31,248 bases of DNA. It comes from Bacteroidales bacterium. GTDB lineage: Bacteria > Bacteroidota > Bacteroidia > Bacteroidales > UBA10428. The notes beneath the pieces were generated by a model that saw nothing but the letters and a program-made list of their open reading frames with translations, was not told the DNA's origin and searched no databases. Numbering within the stretch: the first letter of the stretch is position 1; the number at the start of each line of letters is the position of its first letter. Below, one piece after another: positions 1-8,013 of this stretch. The stretch covers positions 1 to 31,248 of the forward strand of contig JAFGOZ010000653.1 in assembly GCA_016926235.1 (NCBI GenBank), in the 5' to 3' direction. The position numbers were made by a program, and so were the translations under genes.

Positions 1-127
1 AAAACGTCTTCTTGTTGATAATTCACGTCAACTGTTGATTTGTTGTTGATAATATATGGTTATAACAGATGCTATCATTTGTCGACATATTAGGATCACG
101 CCAGTAATCCTGTATTCTTTTATTACT

Positions 128-415
128 TCAGGTAAATATCATTTGCACAAAATCCCAGGCAAAAAAAGCCCGAAGCGAACGCAGTGAGCGGGCTTTTCTT
201 TTTGGACGACACCCCCTTTCAGGATCACGACTAAAAGAAGCAATCCTATACTTACTTTTTTTAACAAGAATTGAACGGTGCAGAGATAAAACGCCCATTG
301 CGTACGTAGCAGAATCTAAGGACCATTTTTCCCAAAAAAGATTCAAAATTCTACCTGTCCGACCATTTCCATCTTGAAATGGGTGAATAGCCTCAAATTG
401 ATAATGGGGCCACAC
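128..415 (-). pseudogene. Fic-domain protein remnant
   Basis: The reading frame carries the Fic signature [12 protein letters not shown] preceded by HYQFEAI, followed by a stretch resembling the helix after the Fic motif ([15 protein letters not shown]). Fic enzymes usually transfer AMP to target hydroxyls, with the motif His as catalytic base. Only about 60 residues (roughly 233-415) look Fic-like. The frame is closed by a stop at 422-424 immediately upstream, so the usual N-terminal half and inhibitory helix are missing, and its first usable start is an internal GTG. The downstream end reads through a terminator hairpin as a meaningless basic tail. I read it as a decayed fragment rather than a working enzyme. 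A cropped gene is excluded because both ends lie inside the window. Confidence 0.7.
161..203. terminator. Bidirectional rho-independent terminator-like hairpin
   Basis: AAAAGCCCG (164-172) pairs with CGGGCTTTT (189-197) around a 16-nt loop. T-rich tails follow on the plus strand (TTTTCTTTTT) and on the minus strand (CGGGC then seven T). The loop containing GAACGCAGTGAGCG resembles dispersed repeats seen in Bacteroidota genomes, so it may be a repeat unit that also terminates transcription. Confidence 0.6.
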
Positions 416-585
416 ACATTTTTATAATAATTGGACAATTACCCATTTTCCAGAAAATAATGAACATCCATTTGCATTATGTCCAATAATTGAAATAAAT
501 TGAACATAAAAATCAGGAAATGAAGCACCCCTATTTTATGGACAATATGTTTTTAGGTAGGTATGAGCCAGTCAGATTAAAGATA

Positions 586-1431
586 TCATCGAAAATAAAC
601 CATAACGACAAAAAACAACACTAATAAACTAATACAGATTATTTTCGTGATTTTAATTCCACGACGATTAAATTTCTTTTTTCTGCCTTTTTCGATCATG
701 GCAAAAATGACATTTCCAATATCTAATCCGGGAATGGGCAATAAGTTTAAAAACCCTACAAATATCAATGACATTGATAGTAGATATAATAATCCTTTAA
801 AGTTATATATCCCTCCAATTATCCCAAATCCTCCTATCTGATTATAAATTTTCCTAGGGAAGAACCACCTATATACGGTTTCCACTGTAATTAGATATTT
901 TTGAAAAGCCTTTTGAAACCCTTGGCGCGACTCTTCATAAACAAGTTGATCTATCCCTGAAATTGAATCGGGTTTCGATTTGGGTTCAAAAAGATTAAAT
1001 ACAGGGCTCTTTATGATTTCTCTTACGGTTGTTTCAGAGACAACAACTGTTATTTGCTCATCATCTCGCTGAACCAATACATTTGCCTGACCATAGATCA
1101 GAATGGTTTTTATAATATCGTCAAAGCGCTCTACTTTTTCATCATTAATGGAAATTATCTTATCTCCATCTTTAAAACCTATTTCTTTGGCATAAGGACT
1201 ACATTCTATACCATAAATGGCATTTTCGTTTAAAAGGTAATGTTCTTTTGTGGTTAATGTAATTATAGTTATAATAATAAACGCCATAACAAAACAGGTT
1301 ATTACGCCACTCATTTCATAAAAAATCTGTTTCCATGTAAACTGGGTACGTAAATCTTTTAGCTTTTCCCCAGTAAACAAGGATGGAATATAATGACCGA
1401 GTACATGTATTAGTATGGCTAATAATAGCAT
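586..1431 (-). CDS. M50 (site-2 protease)-like membrane protein with PDZ domain, altered active site
   Basis: The 281-residue protein has the RseP/site-2 protease layout. An N-terminal membrane helix holds the metalloprotease position, a second helix lies around 45-60, a PDZ domain around 70-125 (GIECSPYAKEIGFKDGDKI), and C-terminal helices follow with NLLPIPGLDIG (LDIG at 236-239). In active enzymes the first helix reads HExGH and the C-terminal motif is LDG. Here the first motif is HVLGH (residues 9-13) with GTA in place of GAA/GAG, and LDG has become LDIG with the Asp kept. Zinc ligands His9, His13 and Asp237 are thus present but the general-base Glu is not. An in-frame TAA four codons upstream fixes the start. 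The gene has its own -7 box. It may be a pseudoprotease that binds membrane substrates; an inactivated copy is the alternative. Confidence 0.8.
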   Translation of the reverse strand: MLLLAILIHVLGHYIPSLFTGEKLKDLRTQFTWKQIFYEMSGVITCFVMAFIIITIITLTTKEHYLLNENAIYGIECSPYAKEIGFKDGDKIISINDEKVERFDDIIKTILIYGQANVLVQRDDEQITVVVSETTVREIIKSPVFNLFEPKSKPDSISGIDQLVYEESRQGFQKAFQKYLITVETVYRWFFPRKIYNQIGGFGIIGGIYNFKGLLYLLSMSLIFVGFLNLLPIPGLDIGNVIFAMIEKGRKKKFNRRGIKITKIICISLLVLFFVVMVYFR

Positions 1432-1459
1432 ATTTAATAATTACGATTTGGGGTGATTG

Positions 1460-1467
1460 CAAATATA
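1460..1467 (-). promoter_or_regulatory. Promoter -7 box TATATTTG for the M50-like gene
   Basis: Read on the minus strand, 1467-1460 is TATATTTG, a full match to the Bacteroidota primary-sigma -7 consensus TAnnTTTG, 28 nt before the start codon. No convincing TTTG -33 element is seen at the usual distance. Confidence 0.5.
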
Positions 1468-1571
1468 AAACAAATCCGCAAACATTAAACTTGTAGTGCT
1501 ATCCCCATCAAATTTAATCCCTTTAGGCTACTTTGCTGTCGCACGGATGAGGATGTACACGAAAGCAAGGT

Positions 1572-2321
1572 TCATTTCTTAGCTAATATAAATGATACAG
1601 GAAAATTATACCTCACCGGGAAAGGCTTGCCATCTTTCTGACCTGGCTCCCATTTTGGGGAATTTAATATGACACGATATGCTTCTTTATCCAAATCTTT
1701 ATATATTGATTCAGTAATGTTTATTTCCGTTACTTCTCCTTTTTCGTTTACTGTAAAAGAAATATGAACTTTTCCTGTCTTTCTATACTTTACAGCTAAA
1801 GACGGATACAAAAGGTTCATAGCAATATACAGTCGGAATTTATCAGTTATACCTCCTCCTTGAAAAGTAGGATGAGTATATTGTCCCTCATATGGATTGG
1901 CTGGAATGGAATCGTCCTTTAAATTATTATTTGTTGCAGTAACATATACTACATTAAAATTATAATCCGTTTTCGTTACATTGTCTTTACCGTATCTCAC
2001 AGATTGTTTTAAATCCCCATTTTTGTAATAGTACTCAAAGGTTTTAATTCCTTTTTTATAGAATGTAAAAACTCCGTGTTCAACGATAGGATCAATGGAA
2101 CTAGCATAGCCCGTCATATCTAATCGCTTATTCTTAATAAAATCCTCAATATAGTAAGCTGTATCATTTTGTTTATATATATTTCTTGTATAGTAAGCCT
2201 TTTCCATAGAGATTTTATTCCAATTGATATCATAATACTCGTCACGAATAAGTTCTTGTCCGCTTAGCAAACAAGGACAGCTAATTAGAAAAAAGATTAT
2301 CAATTGGATCAGATTTTTCAT
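1572..2321 (-). CDS. Secreted protein with TonB C-terminal domain
   Basis: The product has a signal peptide (MKNLIQLIIFFLISCPCLLSG) and a middle region like MORN-type/toxin-antitoxin repeat segments (GVFTFYKKGIKTFEYYYKNGDLKQ). It ends in a TonB C-terminal domain in about the last 80 residues: YPSLAVKYRKTGKVHISFTV, the NEKGEV turn, and a final strand KWEPGQKDGKPFPVRYNFPV. This 'energy transducer TonB' architecture is common in Bacteroidota, but here the N-terminus is a cleavable signal rather than a ExbB/D-coupled transmembrane anchor, so it is unlikely to be a classical energy transducer. I chose the ATG at 2321 because the seven residues before it only delay the signal peptide. It follows the GldL-like gene by 32 nt and is probably cotranscribed. 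Confidence 0.75.
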   Translation of the reverse strand: MKNLIQLIIFFLISCPCLLSGQELIRDEYYDINWNKISMEKAYYTRNIYKQNDTAYYIEDFIKNKRLDMTGYASSIDPIVEHGVFTFYKKGIKTFEYYYKNGDLKQSVRYGKDNVTKTDYNFNVVYVTATNNNLKDDSIPANPYEGQYTHPTFQGGGITDKFRLYIAMNLLYPSLAVKYRKTGKVHISFTVNEKGEVTEINITESIYKDLDKEAYRVILNSPKWEPGQKDGKPFPVRYNFPVSFILAKK

Positions 2322-2353
2322 TGTTATTCCTTTGTTTCTCATTTTTTCTGTAT

Positions 2354-2551
2354 TTAACTATTCAAAAACTCCTTAAACCTATCTATCGTAAATACCTTCC
2401 AAATACCTAATAAAACAGCTATTGTCTTAACAAGAGATGAAATTGCTAAAAGCGCGCTTCCTCCTACCCAATGCATTATTTTAAGCTGGGCGCCAATAAT
2501 GGAAATTAAAAACCCTATTAGATACAGTATAAGTATGTGTTTTACTTTCAT
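2354..2551 (-). CDS. Small GldL-like membrane protein
   Basis: This 65-residue protein has two predicted membrane segments (residues 6-22 and about 31-50) with the sequence GAQLKIMHWVGG between them. That GAxxKxMHW pattern is characteristic of the N-terminal membrane hairpin of gliding/T9SS motor protein GldL and of many short Bacteroidota paralogues. It lacks the long cytoplasmic part of real GldL, so a role in the type IX motor is not supported. Function is unknown. It lies just upstream of the TonB-domain gene in the same direction. Confidence 0.65.
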   Translation of the reverse strand: MKVKHILILYLIGFLISIIGAQLKIMHWVGGSALLAISSLVKTIAVLLGIWKVFTIDRFKEFLNS

Positions 2552-2700
2552 ATTGTTTTGTTTGAAATGCTTCTTTAATTACTGCTCCCAAACTTAAGCA
2601 ATTTACAAAATATTCAGCAAGTTGAGATACATTGATAAATTCTAATAACCAAATAGTATCCGTTATCTAGGTTAAAATTGTGTTGATTTACATTTTCCCA

Positions 2701-2731
2701 TTTGAATATATCTCCTAAAATGTTAATTTAG
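2701..2731 (+). promoter_or_regulatory. Promoter of the type I restriction operon
   Basis: TTTG (2701-2704), a 19-nt spacer and TAATTTAG (2724-2731, seven of eight matches to TAnnTTTG) reproduce the Bacteroidota -33/-7 layout. The expected transcript start is close to 2737, about 22 nt before hsdR. Confidence 0.6.
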
Positions 2732-2754
2732 ACAGAATTTTAAACCTATTCTGT
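2732..2754. promoter_or_regulatory. Inverted repeat at the hsdR transcript start
   Basis: ACAGAAT (2732-2738) and ATTCTGT (2748-2754) form a perfect 7-bp inverted repeat with a 9-nt spacer. It starts immediately after the -7 box and ends five bases before the hsdR ATG. It could be a repressor operator or a small hairpin in the mRNA leader. No controller gene is adjacent, so the binding partner is unknown. Confidence 0.4.
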
Positions 2755-2759
2755 TTTCT

Positions 2760-5561
2760 ATGTCTAAAACCGAGGCGCAAACACGAAAGGAAATCATTGA
2801 TAAACGCTTAGCTCTGGCAGGATGGAACATTAGCGACATGACTCAGGTTGTGTTGGAATTTGATATAGAAGTAGGACTCCCGGATGGCGTAAATGAACCT
2901 TTAACACCCTATCAGGGACATCAATATTCCGATTATGTATTATTGGGCAAAGACGGCAAACCGCTTGCTGTTGTAGAGGCAAAAAAGACTACAAAAGATG
3001 CTGCCATTGGACGGGAACAGGCAAAACAATATGCATACAACATAAAAGATAAATATACTTCTGAGTTACCTTTTTGCTTTTATACCAATGGACACGATAT
3101 TTATTTTTGGGACCTGGAGAACTATCCACCCAAAAAGGTTTATGGATTCCCGACGCGAGATGATTTAGAACGTTTCTTGTATATTCGAAAATCCCGTAAA
3201 GCACTGGCTGGTGAATTAATCAATACAAAAATTGCTGGTCGTGATTATCAAATACGCTCAATTCGTGCGGTAATGGAGGCAATAGAAAAACGCAGACGTA
3301 AGTTTTTGATGGTCATGGCAACGGGAACAGGAAAAACAAGGACGTGTATTGCTTTTACCGATGTTTTAATGCGTGCCGGCTGGGCAGAAAGAGTATTGTT
3401 CCTGGTTGACCGTATTGCACTTCGGGACCAGGCATTGGAGGCTTTTAAAGAACATTTGCCCAATGAACCCCGCTGGCCAAAACAGGGTGAGAAAGAAATT
3501 GCCACCGACAGGCGTATTTATGTTTCTACTTACCCTACCATGCTGAACATTATCAGGGATGAGAAAAAAACTCTTTCCCCGCATTTCTTTGACCTGATTG
3601 TGGTTGACGAAAGCCACCGAAGCATTTACAATACCTATCAGGAAATATTGGATTATTTTAATACCATAACACTTGGATTAACTGCCACACCAACTGATGT
3701 AATTGACCACAACACATTTGAATTGTTCGAGTGTGAGGATGGCGTTCCTACTTATGCATATTCTTACGATGAAGCTGTAAACCATATACCGCCTTACTTA
3801 TGCAATTTTCAGGTGATGAAAATTAAAACCAGGTTTCAGGACGAAGGCATCAATAAGCGGACCATTACGCTTGAAGACCAGCAAAAGCTGATTGTTGAAG
3901 GGAAAGAAATTGAGGAAATCAATTACGAGGGAACCGATATAGAAAAGAAAGTAATCAATAAGGGAACAAACGCCCTGATTGTGCGTGAGTTTATGGAAGA
4001 ATGCATAAAAGATGCAAACGGTGTTTTGCCTGGGAAAACCATTTTCTTCTGTATAAGCATGAACCATGCAAGACGAATTGAACAGATTTTTGATTCATTA
4101 TATCCTGAATATAAAGGAGAACTGGCAAAAGTATTGGTAAGTGATGATCCTCGTGTATATGGAAAGGGTGGATTATTAGACCAATTTACGCATAACAATA
4201 TGCCCCGTATTGCCATAAGTGTTGATATGCTTGACACGGGAATTGATATACGTGAGTTGGTGAATCTTGTTTTTGCAAAACCTGTTTACAGTTACACCAA
4301 ATTCTGGCAAATGATTGGCCGTGGAACCCGTTTGCTCGAACCTGAAAAGATGAAACCGTGGTGTACAGAAAAAGATATGTTTCTTATTCTGGATTGTTGG
4401 GATAACTTCGAATATTTCAAATTGGTACCAAAAGGAAAAGAACCGAAAAAGCAAATTCCTTTGCCTGTTCGTTTGTTTGGCGCACGATTGAGTAAAGTTG
4501 ATGAAGCGCAAAATCAAAATGAAACGGAGATTGCATCAAAAGAGATTGCAAAACTTCAAAAGCAAATAAAAACGCTTCCCAAAAACTCAGTGGTTATTAT
4601 TGATGCGCAGAATGATTTGCAGCTATTGGAGGATGAGAATTTTTGGAATAATTTAACAACCGATAAAATTGAGTTTTTAGATAGGGTTGTAAAACCATTG
4701 TTTCGCACGGTTTCTGATTCCGATTTTAAAGCAATGAGGTTTGAAAAGGATATGGTGGAAGTTTCGTTGGCCCATCTGCAAAAGGATGAAGCAAAATACG
4801 AAACCATTCGGGAAAGCATTGTTGAAGAAATTGGAGAATTACCTTTAAGCGTAAATATTGTGGCTATAGAACAGGAACTGATTATAAAGGCACAAACCAA
4901 TCATTTCTGGGCAACTATTGATGAGAACAAATTTGACGAACTCATTGAAAAAATCGCCCCATTAATGAAATTCCGTGAAGCTGTGATTACGCTCCCACCT
5001 GCAAAATACAACCTGAAAGACATTATTTCGGAAAAAGAATATGTGGAGTTTGGACCACAACATGAAGCCTTGAGTGTGGCAAAATATCGTGATCTGGTGG
5101 AACAAAAAATAAATGAACTGGTTTCTTTCAGTCCTGTTTTGCAAAAGCTGAAACAAGGTTTGGAAATTACAGCTGAAGAAGCTGAACAACTGGCTGAGGA
5201 TTTACACAACGAGCATCCACACATTACCATTGATTTGCTACGTAAGGTCTACAATCATCGAAAAGCACAATTAGTACAATTCATCAAACATATTTTGGGA
5301 ATTGAAATACTGGAAACCTTTGCCGAAACTGTTACCAAAGCATTTGATGCGTTTGTGAACAAACACAGCTATTTAACAAGCCGACAATTACAGTTTTTAG
5401 ACTTATTGAAAAATTATGTATTGGAAAAAGGTGAAATCACCAAACGCAACCTGATTGAATCGCCCTTTACTATGCTCCACCCCGAAGGCATCAGAGGAAT
5501 ATTCAATCAAAAAGAGATTGACGAAATTTTAAGTTTAACCGAAAAAGTATTAGCTGCATGA
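2760..5561 (+). CDS. hsdR: Type I restriction enzyme, R subunit
   Basis: The 933-residue product is the motor and nuclease subunit of a type I restriction-modification complex. It translocates DNA using ATP and cuts unmethylated DNA. The N-terminal nuclease domain shows the PD-(D/E)xK pattern, with Asp58 and E73-A-K75. The superfamily 2 helicase core has Walker A GTGTGKT (about 188-193), the DEAD-like box VVDESH (about 280-285), LGLTATP as motif III, and later MLDTGIDI and QMIGRGTRL as motifs V and VI. The C-terminal third is helical and would dock on HsdM/HsdS. It is the first gene of a four-gene operon and overlaps the next gene by 4 bp (ATGA). No broken motif is visible, so it should be active. 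Confidence 0.95.
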   Translation: MSKTEAQTRKEIIDKRLALAGWNISDMTQVVLEFDIEVGLPDGVNEPLTPYQGHQYSDYVLLGKDGKPLAVVEAKKTTKDAAIGREQAKQYAYNIKDKYTSELPFCFYTNGHDIYFWDLENYPPKKVYGFPTRDDLERFLYIRKSRKALAGELINTKIAGRDYQIRSIRAVMEAIEKRRRKFLMVMATGTGKTRTCIAFTDVLMRAGWAERVLFLVDRIALRDQALEAFKEHLPNEPRWPKQGEKEIATDRRIYVSTYPTMLNIIRDEKKTLSPHFFDLIVVDESHRSIYNTYQEILDYFNTITLGLTATPTDVIDHNTFELFECEDGVPTYAYSYDEAVNHIPPYLCNFQVMKIKTRFQDEGINKRTITLEDQQKLIVEGKEIEEINYEGTDIEKKVINKGTNALIVREFMEECIKDANGVLPGKTIFFCISMNHARRIEQIFDSLYPEYKGELAKVLVSDDPRVYGKGGLLDQFTHNNMPRIAISVDMLDTGIDIRELVNLVFAKPVYSYTKFWQMIGRGTRLLEPEKMKPWCTEKDMFLILDCWDNFEYFKLVPKGKEPKKQIPLPVRLFGARLSKVDEAQNQNETEIASKEIAKLQKQIKTLPKNSVVIIDAQNDLQLLEDENFWNNLTTDKIEFLDRVVKPLFRTVSDSDFKAMRFEKDMVEVSLAHLQKDEAKYETIRESIVEEIGELPLSVNIVAIEQELIIKAQTNHFWATIDENKFDELIEKIAPLMKFREAVITLPPAKYNLKDIISEKEYVEFGPQHEALSVAKYRDLVEQKINELVSFSPVLQKLKQGLEITAEEAEQLAEDLHNEHPHITIDLLRKVYNHRKAQLVQFIKHILGIEILETFAETVTKAFDAFVNKHSYLTSRQLQFLDLLKNYVLEKGEITKRNLIESPFTMLHPEGIRGIFNQKEIDEILSLTEKVLAA

Positions 5562-6415
5562 GCAAACAAATTGATATTAAAATCTTTGAGGACAAAAAGG
5601 TTAGAACGCTTTGGGATGCCGAACATGAAAAATGGTATTTGTCGATTGTAGATGTTATTGCTGTTTTGACTGATAGTCTTAACCCTCAGGTGTATTGGCG
5701 GGTATTAAAAAAGAGATTAAAAGATGAGGGAAATGAAACCGTTACAAATTGTAACGCTTTGAAAATGCCTGCCCCTGACGGCAAAATGAGACTGACCGAT
5801 GTTGCCGATACCGAACAACTTTTTCGCCTTGTACAATCTATCCCATCACACAAGGCAGAGCCTTTTAAACTTTGGTTGGCACAGGTAGCTGCTGAAAGAC
5901 TGGATGAAATGCAAGACCCTGAACTTTCTATCGATAGAGCTTTGGAACAATATATGAAACTTGGCTATTCAGAAAACTGGATTAACCAGCGGCTTAAAAG
6001 CATTGAGATACGCAAAGAGTTAACAGACGAATGGAAAAAACGTGGGTTGAAAGAAGGTGTTCAGTTTGCTAAACTTACTGATATTATCACCAAAGCATGG
6101 GCAGATAAAACCACGAAAGAGTATAAAATTCTTAAAGGGCTGAAAAAGGAAAATCTCCGGGATAACATGACCAACACCGAACTGATTTTAAACATGCTTG
6201 CCGAAGCATCCACAAAGGACATATCAGCTGCAACCAATCCGAAAGACTTTGAAGAAAGCAAGAAAGTAGCCAAACAAGGTGGAAATGTAGCAAGAGTAGC
6301 CCGAAAAGAACTGGAAGCTAAAACAGGAAAAAACGTAGTAACCTCTCTAAATGCCAAAACTGCCTTGCAATTGAATGAGGGTGACAAAAAGAAATCGAAA
6401 AAAAAGAAAAAATAA
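5558..6415 (+). CDS. BRO-N / DinD-like protein inside the type I RM operon
   Basis: The 285-residue protein begins with a BRO-N domain (about 1-115), the fold of phage antirepressors and baculovirus BRO proteins: residues such as WDAEHEKWYLSIVDVIAVL and the DVADTEQLFRLVQSIPS segment fit the family. A middle region (KLWLAQVAAERLDEMQDPELS, then a helical part) matches DNA-damage-inducible DinD-type proteins. The end is very Lys-rich (KKKSKKKKK), suggesting nucleic-acid contact. It overlaps hsdR by 4 bp, and its stop abuts the hsdM ATG directly, so the four proteins should be made in linked amounts. DinD proteins modulate RecA filaments in E. coli. A role here as modulator of restriction or DNA repair is inference. 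Confidence 0.85.
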   Translation: MSKQIDIKIFEDKKVRTLWDAEHEKWYLSIVDVIAVLTDSLNPQVYWRVLKKRLKDEGNETVTNCNALKMPAPDGKMRLTDVADTEQLFRLVQSIPSHKAEPFKLWLAQVAAERLDEMQDPELSIDRALEQYMKLGYSENWINQRLKSIEIRKELTDEWKKRGLKEGVQFAKLTDIITKAWADKTTKEYKILKGLKKENLRDNMTNTELILNMLAEASTKDISAATNPKDFEESKKVAKQGGNVARVARKELEAKTGKNVVTSLNAKTALQLNEGDKKKSKKKKK

Positions 6416-8011
6416 ATGCTACAAAATAACTCCACATTAAAATCATTGATTGACAGGCTTTGGCAAAACTTCTGGGAAGGTGGTATTGCCAATCCGCTTA
6501 CTGCCATTGAGCAGATTACCTATTTGCTTTTTATGAAACGTTTGGACGATTTGGAAGCCAAACGTGAGCGTGATGCCGACTTTACAGGCGAACAGTACAA
6601 TTCCCGATTTAAAGGGACTTTTACCCTGCCTGGCAGTGACCAAAAAATTGAGAAAAGCGAACTTCGTTGGAGCGTGTTTAAGCACAAACCAGCCGATGAG
6701 ATGCTCCTGCATATTCAAACCAAAGTCTTCCCTTTTATGAAGGGTTTGAACGGTGAAACTTCGGCTTTTACCAAACACATGGAAAATGCAGTTTTTATTA
6801 TGCCAAAGGCAAGTTTGCTGGTGTCGGCAATTCATGTTATTGAAGATATTTTCAAGGAAATTGAACGCGATGCCACCGAAGGCGGACAAGCCTTTCAGGA
6901 TATACAGGGTGATGTGTACGAAATGTTATTGAGTGAAATAGCTACAGCAGGAAAAAACGGACAATTCCGTACTCCACGCCACATCATTAAACTTATGTCT
7001 GAACTGGCTGCACCACAACTCGGCCAGCGTATTGCCGACCCTGCATGTGGTACGGGCGGTTTCCTTTTGGGAGCCTATCAATATATGTTGAGCGATTTGG
7101 TTCGCACTTCGACTGCGCTCAGTGCAGGCGAACCTTCCAAACTGGTAAAAGATGAAGACGGTTTTGAACGTGCTGCCATTAGTGCCATATTGACCAAAGA
7201 AGTAAAAGAAATACTCGACCAGAGTTTTTCAGGTTACGATATTGATACCACCATGGTTCGTTTGGGAATGATGAACCTGATGATGCACGGCATTGACGAA
7301 CCCTTGATTGACTACAAAGACACCCTGAGCAAAAGCTTTAACGAAAACAGCCTGTACGATGTAATTATGGCCAATCCACCATTTACGGGCAACATAGACA
7401 AAGGCGACATTAACGAAAGCCTGCAACTGCCTACCACCAAAACCGAATTACTTTTTGTGGAACGAATTTTCCACATGCTGAAAATGGGAGGCACAGCAGC
7501 CGTAATTGTTCCGCAAGGCGTTTTGTTTGGCAGCGGCAATGCTTTTAAAAGCCTGCGTAAAATGCTGATTGAAAAAGCCGAGTTAAAAGCCGTTATTGCC
7601 ATGCCAAGCGGAGTATTTAAACCTTATGCCGGAGTAGCTACCGCTATTTTACTGTTTACCAAAGGCGGCGAAACCAACAATGTATGGTTTTACGGCATGG
7701 AAAACGATGGCTACAGCCTCGATGACAAACGCAACAAAATTGCCAACAGCGATTTGCAGGACATCGTAAGCTCATTCAAAGCTCGAATTTCCTCCCCTTT
7801 AGGGGAGGTGTCCGAAGGACGGAGGGGTAAATATTTTTTTGTACCCAAAACCGAAATTGAAGAGAACGGCTACGACCTGAGTTATAGCAAATACAAAGAA
7901 GAAGTGTACGAAGAAGTGGTGTACGAAAAGCCCAATGTAATAATTGGCAAACTGGAAAGCATCGAAAGTGAGATTAGTAAAGGTTTAAAGGAGCTAAAAA
8001 CATTTGTTTAA
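6416..8011 (+). CDS. hsdM: Type I restriction-modification, M subunit
   Basis: This 531-residue N6-adenine methyltransferase subunit has the HsdM N-terminal helical domain (LWQNFWEGGIANPLTAIEQI) at about 10-150. The SAM-binding motif ADPACGTGGF lies at 207-216 and the catalytic NPPF at 320-323. With HsdS it methylates the recognition site, and with HsdR added it restricts. The start abuts the previous stop (TAAATG). Two segments look like palindromic repeats captured in frame: residues about 228-241 and 459-471. Both fall outside the catalytic motifs, and the frame stays open to a normal C-terminus, so the enzyme is probably functional. Confidence 0.95.
   Translation: MLQNNSTLKSLIDRLWQNFWEGGIANPLTAIEQITYLLFMKRLDDLEAKRERDADFTGEQYNSRFKGTFTLPGSDQKIEKSELRWSVFKHKPADEMLLHIQTKVFPFMKGLNGETSAFTKHMENAVFIMPKASLLVSAIHVIEDIFKEIERDATEGGQAFQDIQGDVYEMLLSEIATAGKNGQFRTPRHIIKLMSELAAPQLGQRIADPACGTGGFLLGAYQYMLSDLVRTSTALSAGEPSKLVKDEDGFERAAISAILTKEVKEILDQSFSGYDIDTTMVRLGMMNLMMHGIDEPLIDYKDTLSKSFNENSLYDVIMANPPFTGNIDKGDINESLQLPTTKTELLFVERIFHMLKMGGTAAVIVPQGVLFGSGNAFKSLRKMLIEKAELKAVIAMPSGVFKPYAGVATAILLFTKGGETNNVWFYGMENDGYSLDDKRNKIANSDLQDIVSSFKARISSPLGEVSEGRRGKYFFVPKTEIEENGYDLSYSKYKEEVYEEVVYEKPNVIIGKLESIESEISKGLKELKTFV
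7099..7134. repeat. Palindromic repeat captured in hsdM (copy 1)
   Basis: GGTTCGC (7099-7105) and GCGAACC (7128-7134) form outer arms, with GCACT/AGTGC inside. The core CTTCGACTGCGCTCAGTG resembles a dispersed palindromic unit common between genes in Bacteroidota. Length 36 bp, a multiple of three; it codes for VRTSTALSAGEP-like residues just after the SAM-binding domain helix. Confidence 0.6.
7791..7827. repeat. Palindromic repeat captured in hsdM (copy 2)
   Basis: CCTCCCC-TTTA-GGGGAGG is a perfect hairpin (7791-7808), followed by TGTCCGAAGGACGGAGGGG. This is the well-known 'CTCCCC...GGGGAGG...GGAGGGG' intergenic repeat type of Bacteroidota. Here it is translated as SSPLGEVSEGRRG (residues 459-471) without breaking the frame. 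Confidence 0.7.
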
Positions 8012-8013
8012 GA

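Noticed and set aside
1..127. Minus-strand frame reading KRIQDYWRDPNMSTNDS near the left edge
   Set aside because: About 33 codons between stops, no start codon with context and no recognisable family; cannot be separated from chance.
2354..2551. True GldL motor subunit
   Set aside because: Only the membrane hairpin pattern is present in 65 residues; no GldK, GldM or GldN neighbours.
2989..5230. Long antisense frames inside hsdR
   Set aside because: They are shadows of the hsdR frame: no protein-family features, and the plus-strand frame has complete motifs.
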